From: Pseudomonadota bacterium
Lineage (GTDB): Bacteria; Pseudomonadota; Alphaproteobacteria; Rhodospirillales; Casp-alpha2
Direction of reading: 5' to 3'
Assembly: GCA_027624235.1 (NCBI GenBank)
Contig: JAQBYB010000015.1
Coordinates: 1 to 50,950, forward strand
Length of the DNA: 50,950 nucleotides
Under the pieces are notes generated by a model, which ran no database searches, had not been told where the DNA came from, and saw only the letters and a list, made by a program, of their open reading frames with translations. Below, one piece after another: positions 9,232 to 17,433 of this stretch (its first letter is position 1; each line of letters opens with the position of its first letter). Position numbers and translations under genes: made by a program.

Positions 9232-9557
9232 TGATCCTGCTTCCCGATGACCGTTATCGTTAAGGCCCCGCCTCCCCCTCGCCGCCGACGACATGGGGCA
9301 TTTGAATCGAAAGTCCGGTCGATATTGATCACAATGCGGAGACCGGCGCTTTGACTTTTGTCAATGTGCGAAAATATTGGGTTGCGGGGAAAATCAAGAC
9401 GCGCCCGGTGATCAATGCCTGCTGTACCCCAGAAAGCGGACGGTATGACGGTTATCGAAAAACGTCAGCTTGTGACCTATTAGCGGTCATTGGGCATGAA
9501 AGTCTATGCTCAACATCAATGGAATGCAGCGCTGTGATGCGGCTCTCATTTGTGTAA
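9232..9557. other. 326-bp intergenic region upstream of the radical SAM gene
   Basis: No convincing gene. It holds an Fnr-type palindrome (9351-9364), and an inverted pair CCGGTC / GACCGG that brackets about 20 bases near 9315-9346. The remaining AT-rich stretch to 9557 lies past the stop codon of the SET-domain gene and shows no clear terminator. Confidence 0.5.
9351..9364. promoter_or_regulatory. Fnr/FixK-type palindrome
   Basis: TTGACTTTTGTCAA is a perfect inverted repeat that fits TTGA-N6-TCAA, the core recognised by Fnr/FixK-class regulators. It lies about 120 bases before the start of the radical SAM gene read on the minus strand, a plausible place for an activator site if the leader is 60-80 bases. 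A Crp/Fnr-family regulator is encoded at 34320-35012, but nothing shows that it binds here. A chance match is possible. Confidence 0.4.
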
Positions 9558-9971
9558 TTAAACGGAGATTTTTTCTTGCATGCCGATGTTTCTCATGATG
9601 GGTGAATAGCTCTCCCAATCAGCATCAAAATGGCGGTAATTGGAAGTCAATTCTTCACCTTTTTTAATGCTCTTTGCAGCGAGCCAATTGGTTGCCTCAT
9701 CGAAATAAGTGTTGGGCATATTGGAATGATTCGTAAATCGGTCATTATCAATCGAAATGTAGTAAAAACCGTCACGCAGGTCCCGATACCCATATACTTT
9801 GAAATATTCATGGATATTAGGGTGAAGCGAATCAAATTCCTCCGGGGTATAGCGCCGATCAAAAGCCTCTTCAAAACTCCAGAGCAGCGTATCTTTTTTG
9901 ATCGCAACCAAGGAAAACAGGCCTAGCCCGTGAATCCGACTGGGGCCTACATAGGTCGGTATTAGCATCAT
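9558..9971 (-). CDS. SET domain protein, possible lysine methyltransferase
   Basis: 137 residues, essentially one SET domain. Visible parts are the N-terminal GLGLFS motif (15-20), the SAM-site signature NHSNMPN (81-87) and the C-terminal GEELTSNY (105-112) with its conserved Tyr. SET proteins transfer methyl groups from SAM to lysine side chains; small bacterial ones have mostly unknown targets. It starts 6 bases after the PLP decarboxylase stop codon, so the two are almost surely co-translated. The pair is clearly more AT-rich than the chromosome around it, which suggests transfer. No post-SET cysteines are present. Target unknown. Confidence 0.85.
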   Translation of the reverse strand: MMLIPTYVGPSRIHGLGLFSLVAIKKDTLLWSFEEAFDRRYTPEEFDSLHPNIHEYFKVYGYRDLRDGFYYISIDNDRFTNHSNMPNTYFDEATNWLAAKSIKKGEELTSNYRHFDADWESYSPIMRNIGMQEKISV

Positions 9972-9977
9972 CGCCGT

Positions 9978-11159
9978 TCAATCCTTATTCGAGGAAACGC
10001 TAACAACTTCGGCATAGCCAAAGCCGTTAAAATCACTGCGCAGGGATTGGCTGTAAGCCCCCGCATTTTCAAACACAATCCAATCGCCAATGCCGATATC
10101 CGAGGGCAATACAAAAGGCCCTTCCATCATATCGAGCGAGTCACAGGTCGGTCCGGCTAAGCGGTACTCCTGAAAATTATCATCAAAAGCGCGGTCGCAA
10201 GATATGGCGGAAACGGCATAGCGCGTGCCCACCCATTTTGCCGCATCAAACAACCCGCCATAGACACCGTCATTGATGTAAAGAAGATTGCCTTTGCGCA
10301 GTTCCACCCGCGTCACCAACTTGGCGCCGCCGGCAACCAAAATACGCCCCGGCTCAGCCATCAGGGAAAGATGGGATAAAGCGTGTCTGTCCAGCGCATT
10401 TTGAATGGCGGTTACATAATCGTGCAGGCCGCACATATCCCCATCACCCTCATAGGCAACGGGAAAGCCGCCGCCAACATTCAGGCAGTCCAGATTCACC
10501 TTACTGGCTTCGATCAGTCTGGCGCAAAAAGATATGGCTTTAGCGTATTTGCCGGGGTCCGTTGTTTGGGTGCCGACATGAAAACTCAAACCCAGAACTT
10601 TTGAGATCGGACGGCATTTTTTGAGCAGATCGACCGCCTCTTCAAAACACGCTCCAAACTTTTTTGAAAAATCAATGAGCGCCTTGCCGTTTTTTGGTAA
10701 GGCAATGCGCACTGTCAGGTTCAAATCCTGCGCCAGTTTTGTCTCGCGCATAATTTTGAACAGTTCTTCTTCGTGATCCAACACGAAATGCCGTACGCCA
10801 TAATCGAAATAAGCCACGCGAATATCTTCCGGCGTTTTGACAGTATGCATAAAATGCATCTGAGCGTTTGGGAACAAGCTATTAATGCGCTTTAATTCTG
10901 CCAGAGACGCAATATCAAAAGCTTGAATGCCACCTTTTTTTAGAGCTTTCAGCACTTGGCGATCAGGATTGGTTTTGACGGCATAAAGCGGCAATCCCGG
11001 GAAAGCGGCGATAAACTCCTGCGCCGCCTGCTTTATGATTTTCGGGGACAGCGCATAAAGCGGTTTTGTCGGACGCATTTTCAGCACCATACCCTGAAAA
11101 TCATCGTTTTCGTATGAGCGGGATCGCAGGGCACTGCCCTGCTGTAGATTAACGGCCAT
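9978..11159 (-). CDS. Type III PLP-dependent decarboxylase (ornithine/lysine decarboxylase-like)
   Basis: 393 residues, normal for the alanine-racemase-fold decarboxylases. The PLP lysine lies in LYAVKTNPD (Lys62), the phosphate-binding glycines in NVGGGFP, the PLP-ring contact in MAEPGRILV, and the C-terminal catalytic Cys in GPTCDSLD (Cys339). This set is typical of eukaryotic-type ornithine decarboxylase and bacterial lysine/ornithine decarboxylases, which make putrescine or cadaverine. Substrate preference cannot be decided from sequence. The N-terminus has an extra ~25 residues before MVLKMRPTKPLYALS, so a start at 11090 is an alternative. It is followed at once by the SET gene. Confidence 0.88.
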   Translation of the reverse strand: MAVNLQQGSALRSRSYENDDFQGMVLKMRPTKPLYALSPKIIKQAAQEFIAAFPGLPLYAVKTNPDRQVLKALKKGGIQAFDIASLAELKRINSLFPNAQMHFMHTVKTPEDIRVAYFDYGVRHFVLDHEEELFKIMRETKLAQDLNLTVRIALPKNGKALIDFSKKFGACFEEAVDLLKKCRPISKVLGLSFHVGTQTTDPGKYAKAISFCARLIEASKVNLDCLNVGGGFPVAYEGDGDMCGLHDYVTAIQNALDRHALSHLSLMAEPGRILVAGGAKLVTRVELRKGNLLYINDGVYGGLFDAAKWVGTRYAVSAISCDRAFDDNFQEYRLAGPTCDSLDMMEGPFVLPSDIGIGDWIVFENAGAYSQSLRSDFNGFGYAEVVSVSSNKD

Positions 11160-11598
11160 GTTCTTGCGCTTCGATCAAAACGTTGAAAGTTTCAATAGAA
11201 GCGCTAATGACACTTAAGGAGCGCCTTTGGTCCCCCCGTGCCGCAATAGTACGTTTCATCATGCAAACCCTTCCACATCCCGGCGGATCGTACATATACG
11301 AAGTCCCCCCGATTTAAAAAAATTCACGCCGTTACATATAACCATGGCTTTTGTGTCGAAGGTTCAGTGGCACGTGACGTTAATTGCTATTAAGCGGCTT
11401 TTTGGAAAAAGGGAATAGAAAATTTCACGTCAGTTGAATTTTTTTTCACAGCGCTGAAGATTGAAGCCGAATGCCGGCAGAAGGATTTAAGGCATGTGTT
11501 GCATCGACCGGTTGAGGCGCCCCCTAATGCGGACATCCGTTTCCCGGTCACGGGCCGGCTGTCCATGCTGGTGGACTGGGATCGGGCGGCGGGAGGGC

Positions 11599-11627
11599 TT
11601 GACATTTCCTACAAATTGTACTATATT
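11599..11627 (+). promoter_or_regulatory. Near-consensus sigma-70 promoter
   Basis: TTGACA (11599-11604) and TATATT (11622-11627) are separated by exactly 17 bases. Transcription would start near 11634 and run rightwards through the 11-bp repeats toward the 3' end of ahcY, which is on the opposite strand. No good gene follows within reach, so the product may be a non-coding or antisense RNA. Prediction only. Confidence 0.55.
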
Positions 11628-11775
11628 TGTTCTTTCCGTGACGGTGTTGGGAAATTGCTCTTTGACTTGTGAATATGAACAAAATCGCTCCCCGTGGCCC
11701 AACATGTGGACGCGGCGACAAGGTGCGTTCGCGGCGCAGCCGCGGAAGAGAACGTTGCCGGCGAAGGGCCGGGAA

Positions 11776-11891
11776 ATGTCCACCAAACCACTACCCGATG
11801 TCCACCCGATGTCCACTCAATGACTACCGGATGTCCACCCAATGTCCACCGAAACCCCGTCAATGTCCACCAATGTCCACCAATGCCTACC
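11776..11891. repeat. 11-bp helically phased tandem repeat, unit ATGTCCACCNN
   Basis: ATGTCCAC occurs at 11776, 11798, 11809, 11831, 11842, 11863 and 11873. Degenerate copies fill the gaps at about 11787, 11820, 11853 and 11883, giving about eleven units spaced 10-11 bases, close to one helical turn. Because 11 is not a multiple of 3, the unit changes frame at every copy, which argues against a repeat-containing protein. It could be a protein-binding array or simply slippage-derived sequence. Confidence 0.8.
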
Positions 11892-11941
11892 TTTTGAAAA
11901 AATGGGCAGCGGCGAAGGGCCTCACGATGGGGCAAGGTGCC

Positions 11942-11985
11942 CGCCTGGAATACGCCTGGAATACGCCTTGAAGTCGCCTGAAAGC
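11942..11985. repeat. Second 11-bp tandem repeat, unit CGCCTGGAATA
   Basis: Four units start at 11942, 11953, 11964 and 11975, each exactly 11 bases apart; the first two are identical and the next two degenerate (CGCCTTGAAGT, CGCCTGAAAGC). The unit differs from the array at 11776 but shares its period. It ends about 25 bases before the ahcY stop codon. Confidence 0.75.
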
Positions 11986-12010
11986 GGCGCGGTCGCGGCC
12001 CCGAGGCTAA

Positions 12011-13408
12011 TTAGTAGCGATACGAATCCGGCTTGAACGGGCCGTTTTCGCCGACGCCGATGTAATCGGCCTGCGCCTTGCTGAGCTTGGTCAGTTTGAC
12101 GCCGAGCTTGTCGAGATGCAGGGCGGCGACCTTTTCGTCCAGGCGCTTGGGCAGGACGTAGACCTGTTTGCCGTACTCGCCGGGCTTTTGCCACAATTCC
12201 ATTTGCGCCAGCACCTGGTTGGTGAAGGACGCGCTCATCACGAAGCTGGGATGGCCGGTGGCGCAGCCCAGGTTCACCAGGCGGCCTTCGGCGAGCAGGA
12301 TAATCCGCTTGCCGTCGGGCAGTTCGATCTCATCGACCTGCGGCTTGATGTTGGTCCATTTGAAGTTGCGCAGGCCTTCGACCTGAATTTCGCTGTCGAA
12401 GTGGCCGATGTTGCAGACGATGGCGCGATCTTTCATGGCGCGGACATGATCGACGGTAATGACGTCGATGTTGCCGGTGCAGGTGACGAAAATGTCGCCC
12501 CGGGGGGCGCCGTCTTCCATGGTGACAACCTCGAAGCCTTCCATCGCCGCCTGCAACGCGCAGATCGGGTCGGGCTCCGTCACCAGCACCCGGCAGCCGG
12601 AACTGCGCAGACTCTCCGCCGAGCCCTTGCCGACGTCGCCATAGCCGGCGACCACGGCGACCTTGCCGGCCATCATCACGTCGGTGGCGCGGCGGATGCC
12701 GTCGACCAGGCTTTCGCGGCAGCCGTATTTGTTATCGAACTTGGATTTTGTCACCGAATCATTGACGTTGATGGCCGGGAACAACAACGTGCCCTTTTCC
12801 TGCATGCCATAGAGACGGTGCACGCCGGTGGTGGTTTCCTCGGTGACGCCCCGGATGTCCTTGGCGGCGTTGGTGTACCAGCCGGGTTTTTCGGCCAGTT
12901 TCTTTTTGATCGAGGCGAACAACACTTCTTCTTCCTCATTGCCCGGCTTGTCGAGGACGGAGGGGTTGGTCTCGGCTTCGATGCCCAGGTGCAGCAGCAG
13001 CGTCACGTCGCCGCCGTCATCGAGGATCATGTTGGCGGTGCCGCCGTCGGACCAGTCGAAAACCCGGTGCGCGTAGTCCCAGTATTCGACAAGGCTTTCG
13101 CCCTTAACGGCGAACACCGGCGTTCCCCCGGCCGCGATCGCCGCCGCGGCGTGGTCCTGGGTCGAGAAAATATTGCAGGTCGCCCAACGAACATCGGCGC
13201 CCAAGGCCTTCAGGGTTTGAATCAACACCGCCGTCTGGATGGTCATGTGCAGCGAGCCGGCGACGCGCGCGCCCTTGAGCGGCTGACTGTCCATGAATTC
13301 GTCCCGGATCGCCATCAGGCCGGGCATTTCCGTTTCGGCCAGGGAGATTTCCTTATCTCCCCATTCGGACAAGGAAAGGTCGGCGATCTTGTAATCATCA
13401 AACGGCAT
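12011..13408 (-). CDS. ahcY: S-adenosylhomocysteine hydrolase
   Basis: 465 residues, full length. AhcY splits S-adenosylhomocysteine into adenosine and homocysteine, clearing the product inhibitor of all SAM methyltransferases. The tightly bound NAD site is [17 protein letters not shown], and the C-terminus ends in KPDSYRY, the family's conserved tail whose Lys and Tyr reach the neighbouring subunit's cofactor. The start at 13408 has GAGGAGCGCCACC directly before it. In many alphaproteobacteria ahcY sits next to the PTS/chvGI block, as here. Confidence 0.97.
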   Translation of the reverse strand: MPFDDYKIADLSLSEWGDKEISLAETEMPGLMAIRDEFMDSQPLKGARVAGSLHMTIQTAVLIQTLKALGADVRWATCNIFSTQDHAAAAIAAGGTPVFAVKGESLVEYWDYAHRVFDWSDGGTANMILDDGGDVTLLLHLGIEAETNPSVLDKPGNEEEEVLFASIKKKLAEKPGWYTNAAKDIRGVTEETTTGVHRLYGMQEKGTLLFPAINVNDSVTKSKFDNKYGCRESLVDGIRRATDVMMAGKVAVVAGYGDVGKGSAESLRSSGCRVLVTEPDPICALQAAMEGFEVVTMEDGAPRGDIFVTCTGNIDVITVDHVRAMKDRAIVCNIGHFDSEIQVEGLRNFKWTNIKPQVDEIELPDGKRIILLAEGRLVNLGCATGHPSFVMSASFTNQVLAQMELWQKPGEYGKQVYVLPKRLDEKVAALHLDKLGVKLTKLSKAQADYIGVGENGPFKPDSYRY

Positions 13409-13467
13409 GGTGGCGCTCCTCGGGAGTTTGTGAACGGCGGGAAACAGGGGGTTTACCAGTCACCGCA

Positions 13468-13483
13468 AGGGGTCGCAACCCCT
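13468..13483 (-). other. Perfect stem-loop upstream of ahcY
   Basis: AGGGGT-TGCG-ACCCCT on the minus strand: a 6-bp stem with a 4-base loop, about 60 bases before the ahcY start and 24 bases after the ptsP stop. There is no T-run after it, so it is a weak candidate terminator. The plus-strand 12-mer TCGCAACCCCTC recurs upstream of gltB at 33321-33332. Confidence 0.45.
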
Positions 13484-13506
13484 CTTGAAAGCATACAATC
13501 GGATTC

Positions 13507-15270
13507 TCAGGCAAGGGCGTTGAAATCATCCAGCAACATGGCGATCCGCCCCGAGTCGACCTGGTCCATAATCACCCCGGCGCGGTGGTTGGCGGCGGCC
13601 ATATCCATTTCCCGGATTCGTTGTTTGACCAGGGGAATGCTGCTCGGCGTCATCGACAGCTCACGGATGCCAAGGCCCAACAGCAACGCCGTATAGCGGG
13701 GGTCGCCGGCCATTTCACCACAGATGGCGATGGGGATGCGGGCGCGGAGGGCGGCGTCGGCGGTGAATTGTAACAGCCTCAATAGCCCCGGATGCAGCGG
13801 GTTGAACAGGTGGGCGACGTGTTCATTGCCGCGGTCGATGGCGAGGGTATACATGGTCAGGTCGTTGGACCCGATGGAAAAAAAATCGCTGTGCTGGGCC
13901 AGGGCATCGGCGGCCAAGGCGGCGCCGGGGACTTCGATCATAACGCCGAGTGCCGGCAGCGGATTGGGTACCGTGATGCCGCGCCGGGTCAGCTTTGCGG
14001 CGGCTTTTTTTAAGATATCCCGCGCCTGGCGAACTTCGGCCACGGCGCTGATCATCGGCAGCAGGATGCGCACATTGCCTGTGTTGGCGGCGCGTAAAAT
14101 CGCCCGAAATTGAGTCTCCAGGATGTCCGGCTGGACCAGGGACAGGCGGATGCCGCGAAGGCCCAGGTTGGAGACGGCGTCGGCGTCGATCCCGCTGAGC
14201 AGCGCCGCCACCGGCTTTTCGGCGCCGACATCCAGGGTGCGCACGGTCACCGGGCGTTTGCCCATGACGCTGATGACGCTTCTGAGCTGTTCCACCTGTT
14301 CGTCTTCGGAGGGAACGTCTTCGCGGTTCATGAACAGAAATTCGCTGCGCAACAGGCCGATGCCGGTGGCCCCGGCATGGGTCACCATGGCCATTTCGAT
14401 CGGCAATTCGACATTGGCCTGCAAGACCACTTCGGTACCGTCGCGGGTGACGGCGGGAAGGTTGCGCAGTCGTTCCAGAAGGCGTGTCTGTTTCAGGTGT
14501 TCGGTTCGCCGGCGCTCAAAGGCGGCGATGGTGCTCTGGGTCGGGTTGACGACAACGCGGCCGGCGGTGCCGTCGACGATGATGGTGTCGCCGGTCCTGA
14601 CGTCGCCGGTTAGCCCGGCCACGCCCAACACCGTCGGTAGACCTAATGCCCTGGCCATAATGGCGGTATGCCCTTCGGCGCTACCGCCCACGACCGCGGC
14701 GCCGGCGACCAGGGTCGGGTCCAACTGCGCGGTATCGGCGGGGGTCAATTGTTCGGCGACGATGATGCTGCCTTCGGGCACCGCGGAAAAAGGTTTGACC
14801 GGGGTCTTGGTCAGGTTTCTAAGAAGCCGGTTGCCGACTTCGCGGATATCGTCGATGCGGGCCGCGATATAACTGTCATCCATGGCATGGAAGACGGCGG
14901 CGATGGCGGCAATTTCGGCTTTGACGGCGGCTTCGGCGTTGATCTGGAAGTCGACGATCCGTTGCTCGGCGCCACGCACCAGGCGCGAATCCTGAAGCAT
15001 GCGCAGATAGGCGTCCAACAGAAAGGTGAGCTCTTCGCCGTTGGCGCCGGATTTGGCCGTGGTCCGGGTCTGGAGCCGGCGAATTTGTCGGCGCGCCAAG
15101 CGGACGGCGACATCCAGGCGTTTTTTCTCAGCCTCGACGGCTTTCTTTGCAATCTTCCGTTCACGCACATCGACGGCGCCACTTTGGCGGACATAGGCGG
15201 GCCCGATGGCGATGCCCACGGCGACGCCCAAGCCAACAAAATGCTGCTCTTTTTGGGGATTCTTGGTCAT
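13507..15270 (-). CDS. ptsP: PTS enzyme I (phosphoenolpyruvate-protein phosphotransferase)
   Basis: About 587 residues. Enzyme I takes phosphate from PEP and passes it to HPr. The phospho-His lies in GGSAEGHTAIMARALG, and the C-terminal PEP-binding barrel shows GIGLLRSEFLFMNR and the ICGEMAGDP block that precedes the catalytic Cys region. There is no N-terminal GAF domain, so it is closer to a plain EI than to the long PtsP of the nitrogen PTS. ATGs at 15288, 15279 and 15270 are possible; 15270 is best spaced from the AGGG at about 15285. The start overlaps or abuts the HPr stop codon (15272-15274). Confidence 0.93.
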   Translation of the reverse strand: MTKNPQKEQHFVGLGVAVGIAIGPAYVRQSGAVDVRERKIAKKAVEAEKKRLDVAVRLARRQIRRLQTRTTAKSGANGEELTFLLDAYLRMLQDSRLVRGAEQRIVDFQINAEAAVKAEIAAIAAVFHAMDDSYIAARIDDIREVGNRLLRNLTKTPVKPFSAVPEGSIIVAEQLTPADTAQLDPTLVAGAAVVGGSAEGHTAIMARALGLPTVLGVAGLTGDVRTGDTIIVDGTAGRVVVNPTQSTIAAFERRRTEHLKQTRLLERLRNLPAVTRDGTEVVLQANVELPIEMAMVTHAGATGIGLLRSEFLFMNREDVPSEDEQVEQLRSVISVMGKRPVTVRTLDVGAEKPVAALLSGIDADAVSNLGLRGIRLSLVQPDILETQFRAILRAANTGNVRILLPMISAVAEVRQARDILKKAAAKLTRRGITVPNPLPALGVMIEVPGAALAADALAQHSDFFSIGSNDLTMYTLAIDRGNEHVAHLFNPLHPGLLRLLQFTADAALRARIPIAICGEMAGDPRYTALLLGLGIRELSMTPSSIPLVKQRIREMDMAAANHRAGVIMDQVDSGRIAMLLDDFNALA

Positions 15271-15271
15271 T

Positions 15272-15616
15272 TTAACCATCGCCCTCATGGAACTTATCGG
15301 CGATCAGCGTTGCCAGGGCATCAATCGCGGCATTGGCGTCGGCACCGATGGCGGCAAGCTCGATATCGCTTCCCGGCGCCGCAGCCAGCATCATCAAGCC
15401 CATGATCGAAAGACCCGACACGGTTTGCTCGCCCCGGCTGACCAAAATTTTTGCTTCGAAATGGCTGGCGGTGCTGGTGAATTTCGCCGCCGCTCGGGCA
15501 TGCAGGCCGCGTGAATTGATAATGGTGACTTGCCGGCGCACGGTCTCAAACGCCTCATCCTGCTGAGCAGGGCTACCGGAGTCGTTTGTGGCCGGGGAAT
15601 TTTGACCGTCGCTCAT
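15272..15616 (-). CDS. ptsH: HPr phosphocarrier protein with N-terminal extension
   Basis: 114 residues, about 25 longer than a standard HPr because of a polar N-terminal extension (1-24). The phospho-His is His39 in SRGLHARAAAKF, and the regulatory Ser is Ser70 in GLSIMGLMML, 31 residues later as in HPr His15/Ser46. His39 is charged by enzyme I; Ser70 is the expected target of the HprK encoded at 16979-17401. It lies between the EIIA and EI genes, overlapping EIIA by 4 bases. Confidence 0.95.
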   Translation of the reverse strand: MSDGQNSPATNDSGSPAQQDEAFETVRRQVTIINSRGLHARAAAKFTSTASHFEAKILVSRGEQTVSGLSIMGLMMLAAAPGSDIELAAIGADANAAIDALATLIADKFHEGDG

Positions 15617-16020
15617 CCCTCATCCTGCGACAGCAACTTCGAGGCGATGTTGATGTATTTGCGCCCGGCTTCCTGGGCGCTGACGATGGCCTCGGCCAGC
15701 GGCTCGGTCTTGCGCACGCTGGCCAGCTTGATCAACATCGGAAGATTGACGCCGGCGATGATTTCCACATTCGCCTTGTCCATGACGGAAATGGCTAAAT
15801 TGGAAGGCGTTCCACCAAACATGTCGGTGAGCAGCACAACGCCGTCGCCTTCATCGGCCTTGGCGGCGCTGTCCAGAATTTCGGCGCGGCGTTGTTCCAT
15901 ATCGTCGTCCGGGCCAATGCATACGGATATCACGTTGGTTTGTGGCCCGACCACGTGTTCCAGCGCCGCAACCAGTTCTTCGGCCAAACGACCATGGGTA
16001 ACAAGAACCATACCGATCAT
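15613..16020 (-). CDS. PTS EIIA component, mannose family
   Basis: 135 residues, a complete EIIA-Man domain. It opens MIGMVLVTHGRLAEEL, whose His9 is the phosphorylation site, and contains VLLTDMFGGTPSNLA, the family signature. No EIIB or EIIC partner is encoded near it, so it probably acts as the phosphorylated output of a regulatory chain (EI to HPr to EIIA), as proposed for many alphaproteobacteria. The gene follows rapZ after a 54-base gap and overlaps HPr. Confidence 0.93.
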   Translation of the reverse strand: MIGMVLVTHGRLAEELVAALEHVVGPQTNVISVCIGPDDDMEQRRAEILDSAAKADEGDGVVLLTDMFGGTPSNLAISVMDKANVEIIAGVNLPMLIKLASVRKTEPLAEAIVSAQEAGRKYINIASKLLSQDEG

Positions 16021-16074
16021 CTTAAAAGCTCTCTCTCGCGGGTGTTTGAACAGTCCTTCAGAGTGGCCAGATTT

Positions 16075-16971
16075 TTAGTCTCTATTGCTGGATTTGTCCA
16101 AGTCCCTGTGACTCAATTGTAAGGGGGCGCCCTTGCCTTCAAGCCAGGCATTCAGTTTTTCGGCAACAAAAACAGAGCGATGGCGGCCTCCGGTGCAACC
16201 GACGGCGATGGTCAGATAATTTTTTCCTTCTTCCACATAGCGCGGCAACAAAGGTTCCAACAGGCGGGTCAGGTTGTCAAAAAAAACCTCGAAGTCTTCA
16301 TCGGCGGAGATGAATGCGCCAACGTCCTTGTCACGGCCGCTGAGATCCCTCAAATCCCGTTGGTAATGGGGATTACGCAGGAAACGGACGTCGAACACCA
16401 GGTCGGCGTTGCGCGGCAGCCCAAGGCGGTAGGAAAACGAGGTCACGAAAACAGACAATCCGGGGGTGGCCCCAATCCCAAAATGACCTTCAAGTGATCG
16501 CTTCAGATCCTTGATCGCCATTTCCGAGGTATCGATCAACACGCTTGCCTGTTCCCGAACCGTGGCCATCAGATCTCTTTCCCGGCGTAGGCCGTCGCTG
16601 ATCGGCCGGTCGACGGCAAGCGGATGGCGGCGGCGGGTTTCTTCAAACCGGCGACCCAGGATTTCATCGTCGCAATCCAGGAATACCAGTTTCACATCCA
16701 TATCCGGGTGTTTGAACAGGATATTGAGCTCATCCAGAAATCCAGGCGCATTAAAGTCACGGGTGCGGATGTCGATACCGATGGCGATGGGGTGGGGAAA
16801 TTCCCCGTCTCCCAATAGACGACCGATCAGTGAAATCGGCAGGTTGTCCACCGCTTCATAGCCCAAATCCTCAAGCACGCCTAAGGCCGAACTTTTACCG
16901 GCTCCGGAAACGCCGGTGACCAGAAGCAATGGCGCCCTGATTTGGCCGAGAGTTTGGCTGTTGGTACTCAT
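16075..16971 (-). CDS. rapZ: RapZ/YvcJ-family nucleotide-binding protein
   Basis: 298 residues. The Walker A motif is VTGVSGAGKSS (18-28). The C-terminal domain has GCTGGRHRSVFVAEKL, the conserved patch that binds small RNAs and metabolites in E. coli RapZ. There RapZ directs RNase E to the GlmZ RNA and so tunes glucosamine-6-phosphate supply for cell wall. In alphaproteobacteria the target is unproven. The gene sits between hprK (7-base gap) and EIIA, which ties it to PTS signalling. Confidence 0.93.
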   Translation of the reverse strand: MSTNSQTLGQIRAPLLLVTGVSGAGKSSALGVLEDLGYEAVDNLPISLIGRLLGDGEFPHPIAIGIDIRTRDFNAPGFLDELNILFKHPDMDVKLVFLDCDDEILGRRFEETRRRHPLAVDRPISDGLRRERDLMATVREQASVLIDTSEMAIKDLKRSLEGHFGIGATPGLSVFVTSFSYRLGLPRNADLVFDVRFLRNPHYQRDLRDLSGRDKDVGAFISADEDFEVFFDNLTRLLEPLLPRYVEEGKNYLTIAVGCTGGRHRSVFVAEKLNAWLEGKGAPLQLSHRDLDKSSNRD

Positions 16972-16978
16972 GATGGGG

Positions 16979-17401
16979 TCAGTATAGCTCTACGGTGTAT
17001 TGAAGGGCAGCGCGGACTTTCGCCGGGGCCGATGCCTCGAAGGGAGCCAGCCGGAGCAATGCCACGGCAATGCCTAGTATATCTACAGTTGCCGGTTCCG
17101 GCAGCCGTTCAACCTTTTCCGGGCTGACCAAGTCGATAATCAGGGCCAGCGGGGATTCGGGTACCGCGCCGACGATGAGAATACCAATGCCTCGAACCTC
17201 GATACGCCCTGTGAGCGCTGTCGGCGACGAGGCAAAAACAAGCCCATCGCGCACCGCCAGGTCGGTGCGGTCATCGGCGACAAGGCGGGCGCCGGCATCG
17301 ATCAGGCGCAACGCCAGATCCGACTTGCCGCTTGCCGACGGGCCTCTTATCAAGACTCCTTTACCATTGATGTCTATTGAGGTTGCGTGAACTTGTTCCA
17401 T
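16979..17401 (-). CDS. hprK: HPr kinase/phosphorylase, short alphaproteobacterial form
   Basis: 140 residues from the ATG at 17401 (MEQVHATSIDINGKG); the frame is open from a TTG at 17437, which overlaps the chvG stop. Only the C-terminal catalytic domain of the Firmicute enzyme is present, as is usual in alphaproteobacteria. The P-loop is GPSASGKSD and the later signature is IEVRGIGILIVG. HprK phosphorylates HPr on serine using ATP and can reverse it. Next to chvG-chvI it links energy state with envelope signalling. Confidence 0.92.
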   Translation of the reverse strand: MEQVHATSIDINGKGVLIRGPSASGKSDLALRLIDAGARLVADDRTDLAVRDGLVFASSPTALTGRIEVRGIGILIVGAVPESPLALIIDLVSPEKVERLPEPATVDILGIAVALLRLAPFEASAPAKVRAALQYTVELY

Positions 17402-17433
17402 GCCGACAAGCGTGGAGCCCCCTGAATGCCCTG

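Larger units (their letters stand above)
11160..12010. other. About 850 bp without a convincing gene
   Basis: The space between the decarboxylase start and the ahcY stop. The left part is AT-rich and probably carries the minus-strand decarboxylase promoter. The right part holds a strong plus-strand promoter (11599-11627) and two 11-bp repeat arrays (11776-11891 and 11942-11985). Several open frames cross it on both strands, but none has a ribosome site and family-like composition. Confidence 0.55.

Noticed and set aside
9351-9557. 68-codon plus-strand open frame starting inside the Fnr-type box
   Set aside because: Non-ATG start without ribosome site and no family-like pattern.
11776-11891. 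CRISPR array
   Set aside because: Units are only 11 bases, directly adjoining, with no spacers and no cas genes.
11669-11971. Open frame of 100 codons across the 11-bp repeats
   Set aside because: No ribosome site, and the repeat period is not a multiple of three; peptide composition is unlike real proteins of this genome.
13409-13430. SAH riboswitch before ahcY, because CCGAGGAGCGC is present
   Set aside because: The match lies right at the ribosome site, 5 bases before the start codon; the rest of the riboswitch core is missing.
12116-13696. 526-residue open frame opposite ahcY
   Set aside because: It is antisense to a full-length ahcY; the Gly/Asp/His-rich sequence is typical of the complement of GC-rich coding DNA.
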